Source: Anaerolineae bacterium (GTDB lineage: Bacteria; Chloroflexota; Anaerolineae; Promineifilales; Promineifilaceae). Taken from it: DNA of 64,000 nucleotides. Position numbers and translations under genes: made by a program. The notes below the pieces were generated by a model, which saw only the letters and a program-made list of their open reading frames with translations, did no database searches and had not been told where the DNA came from. Below, piece by piece: positions 18,630 through 27,085 of the stretch (within the stretch, counting starts at the first letter, position 1; each line of letters opens with the position of its first letter). The DNA lies in assembly GCA_023954475.1 (NCBI GenBank), contig JAMLHW010000018.1, positions 31,702 to 95,701 on the forward strand, in the 5' to 3' direction.

Positions 18630-18731
18630 AACTTATGCTTCTCCTGACCTGAAGGCTGTGAATCGTTTCACACCCGAAGTCACTATATGTAACACAAACC
18701 GATGCACCATAATGCGACGTGAGTGTTGACG

Positions 18732-19907
18732 CTACTGCTCTTGGTCATTGTTTTGCAGTGGCATCGACCAGCGCAATATGCCACTTTCCAACTCATACAC
18801 ATTGAGTAGCGGTGCATTTCCGTTCTCAGTGTCCTGAATGAAAACGACTAGGGCGTCGTCAACAATTACCGGACTGGTAAAAACCGGGGATGACGTCTCT
18901 ACTGTCCACAACTGGGAGCCGTCTTCGGCCGATAATGCGAAAATGGTTCCTGTCGTCGCATTGCGGTCGGCGCGACCTGTTGCTATATACACCACATCAT
19001 CTTGCACCAAAGGGCGTGCAATAACGGGATTAGCGACATCTTTGTCCCAAAGCGGGTTGCCTGTCTCACGATCTACCGAAAATACTTTGCCGCCATTGTC
19101 AGCATAGAATACGGCCGAATCTGTCACAGCCGGCATATCCCAAATCCAGTTAGTTGCATCAGATGACCACAATTCGTCACCGGATTGGGCATCAAATGCA
19201 TGTACTTTGGCATCGTAGCTCGCCACATAAACCACATCGTCTGCCACAAACGGTTTCGCCGAAATCGCACCCGATAATGTGTTTTTCCACTTCTGTTCGC
19301 CAGTGGCCCCATCCAATGCGTAGACCGAACGGTCCATCGATGTCACAAATACTGTTCCATCTTGTGCCGTTGGTTGCCCCCAGATACTTCCTTCCGTTTC
19401 GAGCGTCCACTGAACGCCGCCACCCGGACGACGTTCAATACCAAATACCTTGTTGTCAGCCGTACCTAAATAAATAGCGTCTTCGGTTTGCAGCACTGGG
19501 GCGATGATACGATCCTCAGAGATAGAGGGGCTTGTCTGAACATCACGCGGCGTACCTGATGCAGCGGCTTCTGAATCCGAGAAGTAATAAAGCGAACTCT
19601 TTACTCCAGGCCGAAGCGCTCCCTGACCCTCACCATAATCGCCGAGAACTACGAGATCGTCGTATACAGAAGGCGCAGCCAAATAGAGGATGCGCGATGG
19701 TTCTTCTGGGAATCGCCACACTATTTCCTGGTCTGGAATATTGACGGCGACAACTTCAGGCCCATAGGCGACATATACCTGATCACCTAGAGCACTCATG
19801 CCAGGCCAATTGGTGTTGGCTTGAATCCCGCATGCTGACAGAAATAATGCAGTGACAATAAACAAGATCAACGCCGGATGAAACCGCATCCGTTTTGTTT
19901 TGTACAA
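18732..19907 (-). CDS. PQQ-like beta-propeller lipoprotein (BamB-like)
   Basis: The mature part is made of repeated blades of the pattern VYALDGATGEQKWK and VHAFDAQSGDELWSSD, at least seven, the PQQ/BamB-type propeller. The N-terminus is a lipoprotein signal: basic residues, a hydrophobic stretch and LSAC at the lipobox. TTG 19907 is chosen because GGAGAAG stands just upstream; ATG 19889 would also give a good signal peptide. It sits between yidD and yidC, an unusual position. A scaffold role in membrane or envelope assembly is inferred from this context only. Confidence 0.85.
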   Translation of the reverse strand: MYKTKRMRFHPALILFIVTALFLSACGIQANTNWPGMSALGDQVYVAYGPEVVAVNIPDQEIVWRFPEEPSRILYLAAPSVYDDLVVLGDYGEGQGALRPGVKSSLYYFSDSEAAASGTPRDVQTSPSISEDRIIAPVLQTEDAIYLGTADNKVFGIERRPGGGVQWTLETEGSIWGQPTAQDGTVFVTSMDRSVYALDGATGEQKWKNTLSGAISAKPFVADDVVYVASYDAKVHAFDAQSGDELWSSDATNWIWDMPAVTDSAVFYADNGGKVFSVDRETGNPLWDKDVANPVIARPLVQDDVVYIATGRADRNATTGTIFALSAEDGSQLWTVETSSPVFTSPVIVDDALVVFIQDTENGNAPLLNVYELESGILRWSMPLQNNDQEQ

Positions 19908-19952
19908 ATTAACTTCTCCGATATGGCCTTTCATCAATTGCCTATCAATCGG

Positions 19953-20162
19953 CTACGGTACTGGATCGTATCCACCTGGATGAAAGGGATGGCATCGGCC
20001 GATACGCTTGATCGCCATCCAGCCACCCTTAAAAAAACCATACTTTTCAATAGCTTCGTAGCCGTAATGTGAACAAGAGGGCGTAAACCGACAACTGGCG
20101 GGCAACGTCTTCGAAAAAGTCATTTGATAGACACGAATCAGGAAAAGGGCGATGTGTTTCAT
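19953..20162 (-). CDS. yidD: Membrane protein insertion efficiency factor YidD
   Basis: The 69-residue protein has the YidD signature: an amphipathic N-terminal helix ([17 protein letters not shown]), then [15 protein letters not shown] with its paired cysteines, and HPGGYDPVP at the end. It helps YidC-dependent insertion at the inner membrane face. ATG 20162 gives the normal family length; the open frame to 20207 would overlap rnpA and adds unrelated residues. It follows rnpA closely in the conserved rpmH-rnpA-yidD order. Confidence 0.93.
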   Translation of the reverse strand: MKHIALFLIRVYQMTFSKTLPASCRFTPSCSHYGYEAIEKYGFFKGGWMAIKRIGRCHPFHPGGYDPVP

Positions 20163-20193
20163 GATTTCTATACGCCGGAACTGCCAAAGCGTT

Positions 20194-20544
20194 TCAGCCT
20201 CTACCACGCACGTTTAACATGTGCGCTCGCTTCAGCAAATACAGTACGGCAGCTTCGACATCGGCAAAGGTGGCCTGTGGCGTTGGATGGCGCACAATAA
20301 ACAAACAGTCCCACCCTTCTGCAATTTCATCCAAGTGCAATCGAACAGCTTCGCGCAACAGGCGTTTGGCCCGGTTTCTCTGAACCGCATTGCCAATATG
20401 CCTGCCGGCAATAAAAGCAAAACGACTGTTCTGGCTCTGATTCGGTTTGAAAAGCAAAATCGCTAATGGATGTTTGCACCGTTGACCACTCTGTCGTACT
20501 GCCTGAATATCGTTATGCTGCCGCAGCCGATATGTACGCCTCAT
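20194..20544 (-). CDS. rnpA: Ribonuclease P protein component
   Basis: The 116-residue basic protein starts at [19 protein letters not shown] and carries the central RNR motif [18 protein letters not shown] that binds the RNase P RNA, followed by [21 protein letters not shown]. Together with the RNA subunit it removes tRNA 5-prime leaders. The gene follows rpmH by 92 bases. Its C-terminal few codons are the only overlap with the longer yidD frame. Length and motifs are normal. Confidence 0.95.
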   Translation of the reverse strand: MRRTYRLRQHNDIQAVRQSGQRCKHPLAILLFKPNQSQNSRFAFIAGRHIGNAVQRNRAKRLLREAVRLHLDEIAEGWDCLFIVRHPTPQATFADVEAAVLYLLKRAHMLNVRGRG

Positions 20545-20636
20545 TGTGATCCAGAGTCTGACGTTTTAGCGAGAACCTGATTCAGGCTATCCAGATTGGT
20601 ACGTCAAACAGACACAATAGACATGCTGTCGCAGAC

Positions 20637-20864
20637 CTAATTCTTGACGCCTCCACGGCGGCGTGGTGCTCGGTATGCTGTAGCGCTGGTACCTTTCCAG
20701 TTGACTTTCTTGACATGATTATTCATGCTCACTGACAACCGCTTGCGACCTTTTGCGCGGCGCGATTTCAACACATCGCGGCCTCCACGCGTCTGCATCC
20801 GTTGGCGAAAACCGTGTACGCGCACACGGCGGCGAATTTTCGGCTGATAAGTACGCTTCGTCAT
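20637..20864 (-). CDS. rpmH: 50S ribosomal protein L34 with C-terminal extension
   Basis: Residues 1-46 ([18 protein letters not shown] through GRKRLSVS) are a complete, normal L34, which is usually 44-50 residues. The frame then runs on for about 29 more basic residues ([18 protein letters not shown] and beyond), giving 75 in all. That extension is unusual. ATG 20864 has GGGAG nine bases upstream; a TTG at 20870 is less likely. A strong promoter lies at 20951-20979, and an intrinsic terminator hairpin stands in the leader just ahead of the ribosome binding site. Confidence 0.93.
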   Translation of the reverse strand: MTKRTYQPKIRRRVRVHGFRQRMQTRGGRDVLKSRRAKGRKRLSVSMNNHVKKVNWKGTSATAYRAPRRRGGVKN

Positions 20865-20878
20865 TTTCAATTTCTCCC

Positions 20879-20902
20879 AAAAAAACAGGGCCTTATGCCC
20901 TG
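20879..20902 (-). terminator. Intrinsic terminator in the rpmH leader, possible attenuator
   Basis: On the minus strand CAGGGC and GCCCTG form a 6-bp stem with a 5-base loop, followed by seven T residues. It lies downstream of the rpmH promoter and ends one base before the GGGAG ribosome binding site, so it would stop rpmH transcription unless read through. Confidence 0.78.
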
Positions 20903-20950
20903 AAAAATGTGCAAATTCACCTTACATAGTGAAACCTTGATAGCCGATGA

Positions 20951-20979
20951 ATTATAGCCAAGCGCCTATTCCCGGTCAA
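20951..20979 (-). promoter_or_regulatory. Sigma-70-type promoter of rpmH-rnpA-yidD
   Basis: On the minus strand TTGACC (20974-20979) and TATAAT (20951-20956) are exactly 17 bases apart. The start would be near 20944, giving a leader of about 80 bases that contains the hairpin at 20879-20902. Confidence 0.82.
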
Positions 20980-21277
20980 ATTAACATCCATGATATTCCA
21001 GACGGTCTTATTTTTACCGCCAGGAAACATAAACAGACGACATAGGGCGCGATGTAAACTATGACGTTGAGACAAATGATACGACAAGCTTGTATTGTCA
21101 GGGTCAGCGGAACCATGCCTTTAGCAAGCACGCTGTTTCTGGAACAGTCAATCGTTGTTTTGTCAATCAAGCCTCATGCACTGGTTTCGACCAACTCAAC
21201 CGGTGAAAAGTTACACAGGTAAGCTTGTTATGAACGAGTTGAATCGATGTCATCGGCACATCAAATTGCCACTTCTT
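20980..21277. other. Intergenic region between rpmH promoter and murA
   Basis: This stretch of about 300 bp between the rpmH promoter and the murA stop carries no TCGGCCGA copy, no convincing open frame and no cluster of DnaA boxes, although dnaA and oriC lie next to rpmH in many bacteria. A short hydrophobic frame at 20976-21170 has no ribosome binding site and is not called. Confidence 0.5.
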
Positions 21278-22573
21278 TCATTCATCAACACGATGAATTC
21301 TGGCACCCAAAGCTGCCAACTTTTCTTCAATGCGCTCGTAGCCTCTATCGATCTGCTGAATGTTGTGAATCTGCGTTGTACCTTCGGCGCACAAAGCCGC
21401 CAACACCATCGCCATGCCGGCACGAATGTCTGGGCTGGCAACGCCTCCTTGCGCGGCAAAGAGCGGAGAGGGGCCTTGAACAATAACACGATGTGGATCA
21501 CACAATACGATGCGTGCGCCCATAAAAATCAATCTGTCGACAAAGAAAAACCGGCTTTCATACATCCAGTCGTGAAGCAGCACGGAACCGGCCGATTGTG
21601 TCGCAATCATCACGGCGATACTCATCAAATCAGGTGGAAAACCCGGCCATGGATGCGGTTTTATTTCCGGGACGCGTGTTCCCAGTGCACTGGAGATCGT
21701 CATCCGCTGTTCTGCAGGCACGAAGATATCTTTGCCTTCATCGATCCAGTCAACTCCGAGTCGATTGTAAACCAGCTTAATCATGTGCAGATCGTCAGGA
21801 GAGATGTTTTTTATGCGAATGGCGCTGCCGGTTACTGCTGCCACACCAATAAAACTGCCGACTTCCATAAAATCTGCACCAATGGTGAATTCTGTGCCGT
21901 TGAGGCGCTCCACTCCTTGAACTATGAGTCGATTTGTGCCAATGCCGTCGATTTGTGCACCCATTTGCACGAGAAAACGGCACAAGTCACGCACGTGCGG
22001 CTCCGAGGCGGCATTGTCGATGATCGTTTCACCTGGGGCCAATACGGCTGCCATCAGCGTATTTTCTGTAGCGGTGACGCTGGCTTCCGGCTGCAAAATG
22101 TAGCCGCCGCCCTGCAACGGATCGGCGTTCATGCGAAAGAGACCGTCTCGTCCCAGGTTGACGTTGACGCCGAGTTTGCGCAGTCCGGCTATGTGCGTAT
22201 CGAGCGGTCGTCCACCGATAACATCACCACCCGGCAATGGCAGTTCGATATGTCCTGTACGCGCCAACATTGGCCCGGAAAAGACGAATGATGCCCTGAT
22301 TTGCGTCGCCAGAGCCGCGTCCAACTCCGTCTTGCGGATGTTTTCAGCATGGATGCGCCAGCTTCCATTGCCCAGATCGGTTGCTTCGACACCTAAATCC
22401 TGCAAGACCAGTAGCGTGTTGCGCACATCGAGAATGTTGGGGATATTGTGAAGGATCACAGGTTGATCGGTCAGAATACAGGCAGGGATCAGTTTGAGAG
22501 CGGCGTTTTTGTTTCCGCTGACGGTGACTTCACCGCTTAGCTTATGTCGACCTTCGATGATAAATGTACTCAT
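21278..22573 (-). CDS. murA: UDP-N-acetylglucosamine 1-carboxyvinyltransferase, Cys-to-Asp active site
   Basis: The 431-residue enzyme joins enolpyruvate to UDP-GlcNAc, the first committed step of peptidoglycan synthesis in the cytoplasm. Lys22 (SGNKNAALK) and the Asp in GFPPDLMSIAVM are present. The residue equal to E. coli Cys115 is Asp117 in LPGGDVIGGRP (codon 22223-22225). This change is known in mycobacterial, chlamydial and borrelial MurA and makes the enzyme insensitive to fosfomycin. The gene stands alone. No TCGGCCGA copy lies inside it. Confidence 0.95.
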   Translation of the reverse strand: MSTFIIEGRHKLSGEVTVSGNKNAALKLIPACILTDQPVILHNIPNILDVRNTLLVLQDLGVEATDLGNGSWRIHAENIRKTELDAALATQIRASFVFSGPMLARTGHIELPLPGGDVIGGRPLDTHIAGLRKLGVNVNLGRDGLFRMNADPLQGGGYILQPEASVTATENTLMAAVLAPGETIIDNAASEPHVRDLCRFLVQMGAQIDGIGTNRLIVQGVERLNGTEFTIGADFMEVGSFIGVAAVTGSAIRIKNISPDDLHMIKLVYNRLGVDWIDEGKDIFVPAEQRMTISSALGTRVPEIKPHPWPGFPPDLMSIAVMIATQSAGSVLLHDWMYESRFFFVDRLIFMGARIVLCDPHRVIVQGPSPLFAAQGGVASPDIRAGMAMVLAALCAEGTTQIHNIQQIDRGYERIEEKLAALGARIHRVDE

Positions 22574-22746
22574 GGGAAATCCTTTTGCGGATGTGTTGAT
22601 GCCGGAAAATGACGCATTGTAGCCCTTCCGCGATGCATGTCAAGCCGTTTGTGAGAGCGGGTTGTATGTTGAGATGTCGAGCACGGTTGGTACGTGCCGA
22701 TTTGTCATCGTTGGAAAAGTGATCGTCACACGGTTACAATATTCGC

Positions 22747-23961
22747 ATGGATATTCGAGCAGTTACCCTCTTCAGCGAACATTATGTCAATCCCGCCGCG
22801 CATGCACCATTTATTCAGGCAGCAGCTACAGCATTTCACGTTCCGGTCCAATCACTGCGACTGGCAACGACACCGTTTCCCGATTGGCTGGAGGCGGGTG
22901 ACCTGGGTGCGGTCACACAACTTGTCAAAGGTTGGCAAACGGCCGGTATTACATATTTGTCACTTGGCCCTGTGCAAATACAGCATGATGCACACAATAT
23001 TCATTTACTACACGAAATCATTGCTATGAATGACGCAGTTTTCGGTAGCGTTGAGGTAGCAGATCAGAACGGAAGGATCGCCTTCGGCCGAATTCAAGCC
23101 ACAGCCCGTCTCATCCGCAAGTTGAGCACAACGCATGCAAATGGATTCGGTAACTTGTACATGACTGCCATTGCCAACTGTCCGCCACACACACCGTTTT
23201 TTCCGGTGGCTTACCACAGTGGTGGGCCGACCGCATTCGCGATTGCCGTGGAATCGGCCGATATTGCCCGCAGCGCTTTTCGTGCCACCACAACACTGGC
23301 AGAAGCACGTGAGAATCTGGTGACGTACATTGAGCAGGAAGCCGGAAAACTGGCAGATACAGCAGCACGTTTATCGGCCGAATACAATCTCCCCTTCCTC
23401 GGTATCGATTTCTGCCTGGCTCCATTCCCAACGAACGAAAAAAGTATCGGCGGTGCGCTCGAAGACCTCGGCGCAGCGTTTGTCGGCGCACCGGGTTCAC
23501 TCTTTGCGGCCGCATTTATCACAGACGCAATTCAACGCGCCAGCTATCCGCACTGTGGCTTCAATGGATTGATGCTGCCGGTATTGGAGGACAACGTGGT
23601 GGCACTGCGGGCAGCCGAAGGTCAATTGAGCATTGCTGACCTGCTCAGTTACAGCGCCGTCTGTGGTGTCGGGCTGGACACGGTGCCGCTACCTGGTGAT
23701 GTTGATGAAACAGTACTAGCTGGTATTTTGCTCGATGTCGCTGCGCTGGCGGTGCGGCTCAACAAACCGCTTACAGCACGTTTGATGCCGATGCCGGGAT
23801 TAGCTGCCGGTGATCCACTCACGTTTGACTTTCCCTATTTTGCGGATAGCCGGGTGATGAAAGTGCATGCTCACGGTATCCGAGGTCTCATGCAAACTTC
23901 GGCCGAACTGAAATTGAACCCATACGCCAGTCGCTTAGCCGCAAAGCCACACAGCGATTGA
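22747..23961 (+). CDS. UPF0210/DUF711 family protein
   Basis: The 404-residue protein matches the UPF0210 (DUF711) family of cytosolic proteins with an activated-glycyl or PFL-like beta/alpha barrel. Segments such as LGIDFCLAPFP near residue 218, SLFAAAFITDAIQ and the C-terminal YSAVCGVGLDTVPLPGD (near 309-325) are the family marks. The biochemical role is not established. Four TCGGCCGA copies lie within it. Start ATG 22747 gives the usual family beginning. It is a single gene divergent from murA. Confidence 0.86.
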   Translation: MDIRAVTLFSEHYVNPAAHAPFIQAAATAFHVPVQSLRLATTPFPDWLEAGDLGAVTQLVKGWQTAGITYLSLGPVQIQHDAHNIHLLHEIIAMNDAVFGSVEVADQNGRIAFGRIQATARLIRKLSTTHANGFGNLYMTAIANCPPHTPFFPVAYHSGGPTAFAIAVESADIARSAFRATTTLAEARENLVTYIEQEAGKLADTAARLSAEYNLPFLGIDFCLAPFPTNEKSIGGALEDLGAAFVGAPGSLFAAAFITDAIQRASYPHCGFNGLMLPVLEDNVVALRAAEGQLSIADLLSYSAVCGVGLDTVPLPGDVDETVLAGILLDVAALAVRLNKPLTARLMPMPGLAAGDPLTFDFPYFADSRVMKVHAHGIRGLMQTSAELKLNPYASRLAAKPHSD

Positions 23962-24001
23962 AACAGGGTTTTTGAGCATGCCACACACAGATAAGCGACA
24001 T

Positions 24002-24625
24002 TTATAGCGTGCCCAAATAAGCCAGCACATCTGCTTTTGCCACTACATCCCCGTATTTGCTGTCGATGTCAAACAAGTTCGACTCGTGCGGTGCGCGATG
24101 GCGATCGCCGACACATTCGCGCGGTATAACTACACGAAAACCATGCTGCATCCCATCGACTGCCGTGGCGCGAATACAGCCACTTGTCGAGCAACCGGCC
24201 AAAATAATCGTATCGATCCCCATGCTCGTCAACATCGCCGCTAACGACGTGCCGAAAAAAGCGCTGGCATATTGCTTGACAATAATGACATCGGCCGGCT
24301 GTGGCGACAGTTCCGGCACGATCTCAGCTAAAGGCTCACCAGAAACAAGCATGCGCAAAACGGGCACTTTTTGCACAAAAATGCCGCCGTCGCGCCCTGA
24401 AGCTGAGTACAACACCTGTGTGTAAATGACGGGAATGCCTTTGTTGCGTGCGCGGGTGAGCAAATCAACGGTTGCCGCAACGGCCACGACGACATCTGCT
24501 GCAAATAAGGGCGAGTCCAGTGTTGTGTACGCTCGAATGAAATCCACGACGAGAATGACCGGTTTTCGGCCGAATCCCAGCCGTCCATCGAACACACCGG
24601 CGTAATTTTGCTGCAAGTCACTCAT
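24002..24625 (-). CDS. Isochorismatase-family amidohydrolase (N-carbamoylsarcosinase/maleamidase-like)
   Basis: The 207-residue cysteine hydrolase has the complete triad: Asp28 in LVVDFI, Lys117 in IVKQYASAFFGT and Cys150 in GCSTSGCIRATA, with the non-proline cis-peptide region before the cysteine. The family hydrolyses amides such as carbamoylsarcosine, nicotinamide or maleamate. It ends a minus-strand set with a membrane protein (gap 12 bases) and an alpha/beta-hydrolase, opposite a maleate-isomerase-like gene. That company suggests a maleamate-type substrate, but this is inference. Confidence 0.9.
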   Translation of the reverse strand: MSDLQQNYAGVFDGRLGFGRKPVILVVDFIRAYTTLDSPLFAADVVVAVAATVDLLTRARNKGIPVIYTQVLYSASGRDGGIFVQKVPVLRMLVSGEPLAEIVPELSPQPADVIIVKQYASAFFGTSLAAMLTSMGIDTIILAGCSTSGCIRATAVDGMQHGFRVVIPRECVGDRHRAPHESNLFDIDSKYGDVVAKADVLAYLGTL

Positions 24626-24637
24626 TACAACAGGTAC

Positions 24638-25354
24638 CTAAGCCAGACCACGCATTTGATAAGCGACCACCATGCGACTGTAACGCGTTACCGCTTTGGC
24701 ACCTAGCCTCCATGCTGCAACCGCAAACGCGCCTTGAGCCAGTGTATTCAGGATTTGCTCCATCCATTGCAACGGGATGGTTTGATCTGGAATACGCGCC
24801 ATGCCGCTCAACGCAAAAACGATGACGATGTTGAGCACAAATAAACCCATTACGCCATATTGATGTTGGCGGTATGCCTGCACAATCAGTAGGACAGCCA
24901 GCGCAACGTTGGCAATGGTCGTCAAACCCAAAAAAACAAATCGCCACCGATCAGCCGGCGACATAGTCAGGGCAACGACTACGGCCCCAAACCCGTTCAA
25001 CGCAACGATGATTATTGGAGCCAGCCATGGATTCTTGGGCGCTTTCTTGCCTCGCATAATGCGCTGCGCGTGCCAAACCGCAAAAGCCATGAACGTAAAA
25101 CCGGTGCCCATCCACAGAAAAAGTCCCAAATCCATCCAGGCTACATCCGTTTGACCGTTGCTCAGCGCCATGATCAGTTTCCACAGCGCTTTGAATAACC
25201 CGCCTAATGTGATCAGCGCCCAACCCAGGTAGGCCATGCGTCCCGCGCTACGGCCGAATTGATCGACCATTCGTGCCAGAATGAACAAACCAAGCGATGA
25301 GAGAATGACCGGCACAAAGTCTTCAAGCGCCAATCCCATTGTAAATGTTACCAT
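24638..25354 (-). CDS. Seven-helix integral membrane protein of unknown function
   Basis: The 238-residue protein is mostly hydrophobic, with about seven transmembrane helices divided by short basic loops such as HAQRIMRGKKAPKNPW, which marks the cytoplasmic side. No transporter or receptor signature was recognised. It is the middle member of a minus-strand group with an alpha/beta-hydrolase upstream (gap 17 bases) and an amidohydrolase downstream (gap 12 bases). A role in uptake or sensing of the group's substrate is possible. Confidence 0.75.
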   Translation of the reverse strand: MVTFTMGLALEDFVPVILSSLGLFILARMVDQFGRSAGRMAYLGWALITLGGLFKALWKLIMALSNGQTDVAWMDLGLFLWMGTGFTFMAFAVWHAQRIMRGKKAPKNPWLAPIIIVALNGFGAVVVALTMSPADRWRFVFLGLTTIANVALAVLLIVQAYRQHQYGVMGLFVLNIVIVFALSGMARIPDQTIPLQWMEQILNTLAQGAFAVAAWRLGAKAVTRYSRMVVAYQMRGLA

Positions 25355-25371
25355 GGCTACCTCGTTTGCCG

Positions 25372-26202
25372 TTATGCGACAGGATGTGGTTTCGGCCGAA
25401 AATCAACTAATTCTTCGTGCAGAAATTGCCGAATCGCAGCAGCAACGCGTTCCGGCTGTAAGTCGCAGACATAAGCCCCGGCGTCGGCGAGCATCACGGC
25501 GCTACCCTGTGGCAGTCGCGCCGCAGTCGGATACACAGCGTCACACAACGTATCACGATCACCGGCAATGACTAACGTCGGCTGCGTCACATCGTGCAGA
25601 CGGCCGGCAAAATCGTAGTCGAACACGGCGTCGTAAGCCTCGGCTGCGCGTGCGCCGGCCTCAATTGTCAGCAGCGTTTCCCGTTGCAGCAGCCAGTCGG
25701 GCATGTCGGCTGCTTTGGCGGCAATGCGCTGCCACGTTCCTTGCAGATGAGCACCGTCGGTCGTGCCGGGAATCGGCCGAATGCGTTCGCGCAATACAGC
25801 CTTCATCGCATCATCCACCAACGGCGGCCCCCACAAAATAACCCGATTGACCCGTTCCGGATGCATTGCCGCCATCGCGACGGCAATAGCCGCGCCCGTA
25901 TGGTGTCCAAATACGTCACACGCATCCACACCAATTGCATCGAGTCCTGTCCATATCCATTCAGCCCATGAAGGCACTGATGGCGGTGCTGGTAACGGAT
26001 CAGACGCGCCAAATCCCGGCGTATCGGGCGCGATGATCCATCTTTCCTGGCCTAAATGCTGCATCAGACGTTCAAACATGATCGATGAACTGGCAGTTTG
26101 GTGCAAACAGATTAAGGGGTTCGTCGAAGCAGCAGGAGTTGTGGTGCGCAAATGGAGTTGCGTGCTATGGCAAGTGACGTAACGCCTGACGATGCGTGTC
26201 AT
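25372..26202 (-). CDS. Alpha/beta-hydrolase fold protein lacking nucleophile and catalytic His
   Basis: The 276-residue protein has the alpha/beta-hydrolase order: LICLHQTASSS (oxyanion loop), PDTPGFGASD, the nucleophile elbow, a lid, and VIAGDRDTLCD with the acid Asp. The elbow reads VFGHHTGAA, so the serine of GxSxG is replaced by His101 (codon 25900-25902). The C-terminal AGH motif reads ADAGAYVCDLQPE, so the catalytic His is also gone. It may be non-hydrolytic or use another mechanism. A start at GTG 26220 is also possible. First gene of a group with a membrane protein and an amidohydrolase. Confidence 0.85.
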   Translation of the reverse strand: MTRIVRRYVTCHSTQLHLRTTTPAASTNPLICLHQTASSSIMFERLMQHLGQERWIIAPDTPGFGASDPLPAPPSVPSWAEWIWTGLDAIGVDACDVFGHHTGAAIAVAMAAMHPERVNRVILWGPPLVDDAMKAVLRERIRPIPGTTDGAHLQGTWQRIAAKAADMPDWLLQRETLLTIEAGARAAEAYDAVFDYDFAGRLHDVTQPTLVIAGDRDTLCDAVYPTAARLPQGSAVMLADAGAYVCDLQPERVAAAIRQFLHEELVDFRPKPHPVA

Positions 26203-26332
26203 AATTCGGCCGAATTCCACTGATCTGAACTGGTGCGCCGCGTCACTATGAGGAGATGAAATTGCTTCAACACGGCAATGGTTATAATATTATATTGTCA
26301 TAACAACTTTGTCAATCTGGAGAACCCCGTCC

Positions 26333-27079
26333 ATGCCCCAGGATGCACTCGGTTACCGCAAAAAATTCGGTGTCATCATACCCAGCACCAACACCATCGT
26401 CGAGCCTGATTTCAACGACATGCGCGTACCCGGTGTCACCTGCCACCACGCACGCATCTGGATTCGCGACCAAAATCTGGGTGATGACGACGCTATGGAA
26501 GCACTACTCGAACAAATTCGCGTCGAGATCGAGTTTGCCGTCGCCCGCGTTGTGACGTCAGAACCGGATTACATGGTCATGGGCATGAGTGCGGAAACGT
26601 TCTGGGGCGGCATGGAAGGCAACCGCCAATTCATCCGCCAAATCAAGGCGTGGTCAGGACTCGATGTGGCGACCGGCGCCGAGGCGTGCGAACGCGCCCT
26701 GCATTTGTTTGGCGCGAAACGCATCGGCGTCGTCACGCCGTATCAGCCAATCGGTGATGAAAATGTCGTGCGCTTTTTCAACGAAATCGGATTTGAAGTC
26801 GCGGCGATTAAGGGCCTAAAATGCCCAACAGCCGTGGCGATTGCGCAAGTTTCCGAAGATGAACTGCGCCAGGCGCTGCTCGCCGTCGATGGCGACGATG
26901 TCGATGCGCTGGTGCAGGCGGGGACAAACCTGAGCATGGTGCGGCTGGCGGACGAGGCTGAACGGTGGCTGGGAAAACCGGTCATCGCTATCAACGCTGC
27001 AACCTGGTGGATGGCGCTGCGTGAAAACGGGATCGACGCAAAAATCTACCGTAGCGGACGTCTGCTGCGCGAATTTTGA
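26333..27079 (+). CDS. Maleate cis-trans isomerase/arylmalonate decarboxylase-like protein
   Basis: The 248-residue protein belongs to the Asp/Glu-racemase superfamily branch of maleate isomerases: KKFGVIIPSTNTIVEPDF at the start, DYMVMGMSAETFWGG near residue 80, RIGVVTPYQ, and GKPVIAINAATWW near the end. The family uses one or two cysteines, but the expected positions hold Met/Ser (MGMSAE) and Gly (QAGTNLSM), so chemistry may differ. ATG 26333 is preferred over 26309 because the family N-terminus starts there. It is divergent from the hydrolase group at 24002-26202. A weak TATAAT stands in the AT-rich gap before it. Confidence 0.8.
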   Translation: MPQDALGYRKKFGVIIPSTNTIVEPDFNDMRVPGVTCHHARIWIRDQNLGDDDAMEALLEQIRVEIEFAVARVVTSEPDYMVMGMSAETFWGGMEGNRQFIRQIKAWSGLDVATGAEACERALHLFGAKRIGVVTPYQPIGDENVVRFFNEIGFEVAAIKGLKCPTAVAIAQVSEDELRQALLAVDGDDVDALVQAGTNLSMVRLADEAERWLGKPVIAINAATWWMALRENGIDAKIYRSGRLLREF

Positions 27080-27085
27080 TTTGGC

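Noticed and set aside
20865..21277. Replication origin next to rpmH
   Set aside because: No dnaA gene and no cluster of DnaA boxes was seen; the neighbour is murA.
21155..22291. A 378-codon plus-strand open frame opposite murA
   Set aside because: The minus-strand frame is a full MurA with all landmarks; the antisense frame is a codon-bias shadow.
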